Assembly: GCF_000003815.2 (NCBI RefSeq)
Contig: NC_049996.1
Span: 9,762,010-9,822,009 of the forward strand
DNA length: 60,000 bases
Direction: 5' to 3'
Source: Branchiostoma floridae
Taxonomy: Eukaryota; Chordata; Leptocardii; Amphioxiformes; Branchiostomatidae
A program made the position numbers and the translations under genes. The notes under the pieces are model-generated. The model had not been told where the DNA came from and ran no database searches. It saw only the letters and a list, made by a program, of their open reading frames with translations. Of the stretch, positions 57,001-60,000 are shown in pieces. Every line of letters begins with the position of its first letter. Positions within the stretch are counted from its first letter, which is position 1.

Positions 57001-59353
57001 TAATGGTTTATTGAGAAATCCGTATCACTACGTCATAGCCCGAAAGCTGAATTGGAGTGTGATGTGATCGACAGTGTCTACTTCTCATATAACACATCAT
57101 ATATCATTACCTATATCTAAACAGTAGCTCCACAAACTCAGCGAGCAGTAGGAGAACTTCAGTCCCGAGCCGGTTCTCCCCTCCACCGAGACGATGCTGA
57201 GGCCTGCTCGGGCCTCCTGGATGGTACACGCCGTACCAGCGAACAGGAGACCCAGGGCAACCAGCACGATGGCAGCAAGCAGCTTCAGCAGGCCCTTATC
57301 GGACAGTTCCAGCTGGGTAGCCGATCTGGTTTGGAACACTTCCAGGTATCTATTGCAAGAGAAGAAAACTACTTCAGTTGCTTAACAAATTCAATTGTAT
57401 GTAGTGGAACGGTTGAAGCTATCTATCGATTTTGTCTAAAGTCACAATGTTGATGTATTGTGTCCATTTAGCCGTTTAGAGAAAGTATTATGTTGTTAAA
57501 AATAGCGATCTGAAGTCAGCGAGTACGTAACGTTCCGTGCAAGTCTTACCAATAGCTTTATTCTTTTTATCCTTTATTCTAAAGTCGATTTAGGAGACAT
57601 ATACGCAGATCAACGTTGAAAGGACTGTATTACACGTAGAAGCAAAAGGACAGATGAATTTGATTTAGACCATGTTTTGAGGACAAATTTATCTGATAAT
57701 GTAATTAAGGTAGATGATGCAACCACATAGTTTCTAGATGAGACCCAAACGACATCCCCTAAATGCATTTGCACGCTTCAAAATCAAGTAGACGCCGGCA
57801 AAGGCCCCGAATGTGTCTGTTTATAGCCATCACGTGTATACCGCATCTCTCTGTATGAAGAATAAATCACTTTAGCGCACAATGTACCAGGATACCATGG
57901 CTTTCTTCTCTTTTCAAAACACCCAGTGCCAAAATGTTTCATCTTTTCTTTATCAGATGCCTTCAGGAGATACTCCTCAGTGTATTTTATCTACCAGCAA
58001 AACCAAGGTACACGACCAGCATGACAAAAACGTTTGCAGTCTTCTGTCAATCATTTCAGCTATGTTGTGGTTAATAGAATTTTCATCAATCAAAACTAAT
58101 TGTTTAACGTACCTCCAAATTTTGAACTGGGTCACTCCGTGATCAAGATGGACTGATAGCCATCGAAAAGTTGGAGGTACGTGAGTTTACCTTTAAACAA
58201 TTAGTCACTGATTGATGAAAATTCTATTAACTGTGTACATACGTGACTGATGAATCTCCTCAAAGCTATATTGTGCTTTTAACTTTACCTCCGTGCCCTC
58301 AGAACAAGAACTCCATAGGCCAAGGCGAAGCCGAGCTCTCGGAACCAGAACAGCAGGAGGCAGGTCGCAGCAATAGGTCTGAAGTAGAGCACTATGACCT
58401 GTAAACATAAAGAACATAAGCTTTTTCAATATATTATGTAACATATTTGGGTTTGTTTATCTTAATCTAATCAATTTTGTAAAGCTTGTATTCTTCACGT
58501 GGTGTGGCCGTCTGTGTCACCGTTCATAACGCGATGAGTCATATTGTAGAAGAAGTCTTTACCAACTTTTATTGTTTGAAACTTTTCCAATATGGTGTTG
58601 ATGATCACTATTGGAATTAGACATTACGGAATAGAGTGTCTGTTGTAAGTGGTGATGATGCATGGATTATTGTCGCTTCTCACGTAATCACATTTGCATA
58701 TAGAATATGCAAATTGGCTAGCCATACATAAATTTTGTACAAATACGCTTAATTACTAAACATCAAAGAAAATACTCACCGGGCTGTACAGCAACACTGT
58801 TCCGAAAAGCAGAAGCAGCAGCAGCCACGGGCCAAAGGCTTCAACAGACTGTAACGAACACATCAAATATATAACCCGGATGAGTGACTTCGAAGAGCAA
58901 CTGTACAGTTTCGGAATGAATTGATACAGCAGACATTAACACATAAATGGCCTCTAAACCTCGAGGTCTTGTATTAGATAGAAAGCATCACCAAAGTGTA
59001 CATAAATGGTTTACTTTTGTTTTCCGGTGCTTGAATGCGACAACTCCAAGCACAAGGCAGACGACAACGCTCAAGCACTGGATCCCAGCGACGATGGTTC
59101 TCAAGAGTTGGTCCTCTCGCACCACGCATGGCGATCCGTCAAGGCAGGACTCGCACCCTTCTGCGCAAGGCAGGCATTGGAAACTCTTGGGGTACGCTGT
59201 GCGGTTGCCTCGCCGCCATCTTAGATACTCCTCCTCGACGGCTGTTCCATCGAAGAACGTTTGATTGGCACCTGGGTCTGGGAAGTAGTATCCCTTCCGA
59301 CATTGGCAGTAGTACGAACCGCGCCGGAAGCCTTGGCCAGGAATCGGAACACA
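54006..59353 (-). CDS. GPR158/GPR179-type class C receptor (mGlyR-like), 5' part outside window
   Basis: Eight exons on the minus strand: 59015-59353, 58780-58848, 58289-58398, 57111-57349, 56282-56420, 55304-55409, 54768-54929, 54006-54224, all GT-AG with matching phases. The first seen exon encodes the Cys-rich stretch before the membrane (CVPIPGQGFRRGSYYCQC, CLPCAEGCESC) and helix 1. Following exons give helices 2-7 (for example LLFLVWGLYQCY and LTVTVMVGIIFIPK). The last exon has the post-membrane helix ELKRVYQELEVYKLKTMMMNN and a basic KKKGRRR. Vertebrate GPR158 is a glycine-binding receptor that recruits RGS7-Gbeta5 at the neuronal membrane. N-terminal ligand-binding exons lie beyond 60000. 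The tail is far shorter than in vertebrates, but AG|GTGAAC right at the stop could be a donor, so more exons are possible. Confidence 0.88.
56457..56752 (+). mobile_element. tRNA-derived SINE in a receptor intron
   Basis: The head carries an A box (TGGCCGAGTGGGTAGAG) and a degenerate B box (GAGTTTCATCCC) at tRNA spacing, then a roughly 220-bp body ending in TTTTACTTTTACTT. It is antisense to the host receptor gene and lies between exons 57111-57349 and 56282-56420. Confidence 0.75.
58071..58230. mobile_element. TTAA-flanked MITE, 160 bp
   Basis: TTAA at both ends encloses inverted arms starting TAGAATTTTCATCAATCA. Further inner pairing (ACGTACCTCCAA with TTGGAGGTACGT) makes a nearly full-length hairpin. 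TTAA duplications are typical of piggyBac- or Kolobok-type transposases. Confidence 0.75.
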
Positions 59354-59540
59354 CTGGGAAGAATATAATGGGGACTGAAACAATGCCTGGATAGGCTAAT
59401 GCCCTTAGAGAGTGTGAGCCGTACATCTCAAAGTTGCCAAAAGGATACATGTAAGGAATCCTTTCGCTCACATATGTCAATAGTTCAGCTGTGCAAAAGA
59501 ATCTTCTATCCATTGCTCTTCTCGTCTTGTTATTCTTAAG

Positions 59541-59801
59541 CTAATTGCTAAAACTTAGATTTTGGCGCTCCTCTTGCTTTGCATTTTCCTCACTTTGCCT
59601 CTGTGCATGCCTAGAAAGCTGCGCTCTGTAATGAATCAATTGTGTTGCTAATCTTTCTCCCCACAGGCTGCCATTTGAAAAGGAAGACAAATCGTAGTGG
59701 CACAACTGTTCATCTGCTTGAGAACTCTTAAAAGAGTCAGCTAATTCGTCTAAGGATCTAGACTCCGCTGTAGGGTCTTTCCCGGAAAGATGCTGATCCA
59801 T
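59541..59801 (-). CDS. Unrecognised 86-codon open frame
   Basis: A complete ATG-to-stop frame with a hydrophilic, Ser/Gln/Glu-rich product (MDQHLSGKDPTAESRSLDEL...). It lies just upstream of the visible receptor exons on the same strand. No family recognised and no splice support; it may be chance. Confidence 0.2.
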   Translation of the reverse strand: MDQHLSGKDPTAESRSLDELADSFKSSQADEQLCHYDLSSFSNGSLWGERLATQLIHYRAQLSRHAQRQSEENAKQEERQNLSFSN

Positions 59802-60000
59802 ATGTGGTTTCTCACGGAAAGCTCTTAATCAAAAATGGATTCGATCATTCCTAATTAATTAGTCTTCTATATAGTCTAAACCACCAGCGCGTCTCTAAAG
59901 GTAGGGATTTGATCTCTTCTTTAATTGCTTTACGTTTATGACATCGCCTCTGTTTTTGAAAGTCTGTTACTGCCTTGGTTGTGTTTTGGCGGTCGACCAA
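59802..60000. other. Edge sequence, nothing recognised
   Basis: Presumably intron of the receptor gene, whose upstream exons lie outside the window. Confidence 0.4.

Overview
The window looks like nuclear DNA from a lancelet (Branchiostoma-like invertebrate chordate). Genes are split by short GT-AG introns. Three intronless LRR membrane-protein genes sit in tandem. A chordate-type NOP58 gene carries intronic box C/D snoRNAs, and small inverted-repeat elements, tRNA-derived SINEs and a LINE fragment are scattered through the introns. All assignments come from reading translations and splice sites by eye; no database search was run.

Layout. 1-4600: a six-exon TLC-domain gene (minus strand) with two extra copies of its first coding exon to the left. 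5184-8104: a three-exon BTB-BACK-kelch gene (plus). 9378-20414: a complete 13-exon NOP58 gene (minus) with two SNORD70-like box C/D snoRNAs in its introns and four tandem arrays, each built across an exon-intron junction. 22479-29279: three intronless LRR type I membrane protein genes (minus), plus an array of extra leader-peptide cassettes behind the first. 29.3-35.2 kb: mostly gene-poor. 35186-49348: a plus-strand gene of about 30 mostly very short exons, nearly all in phase 0, coding for a long proline/serine/basic disordered protein that ends in a cysteine-rich stretch, one membrane helix and a short glycine/threonine-rich tail. I do not recognise it. 49.3-54 kb: repeats and a 5'-truncated LINE. 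54006-59353: the 3' part of a GPR158/GPR179-type (mGlyR-like) class C receptor (minus), which runs off the right edge.

The genes do not form one pathway. NOP58 and its intronic snoRNAs are a functional unit: NOP58 is a core protein of the box C/D particles that such snoRNAs assemble into. The LRR trio is a local gene family with shared ectodomains and diverging cytoplasmic tails.

The most unusual structural theme is tandem duplication at the edges of coding exons: four arrays in NOP58, a dimer at the first coding exon of the 35-49 kb gene, the repeated leader segment of an LRR gene, and the repeated first exon of the TLC gene. The most unusual gene is the phase-0 mini-exon gene at 35-49 kb.
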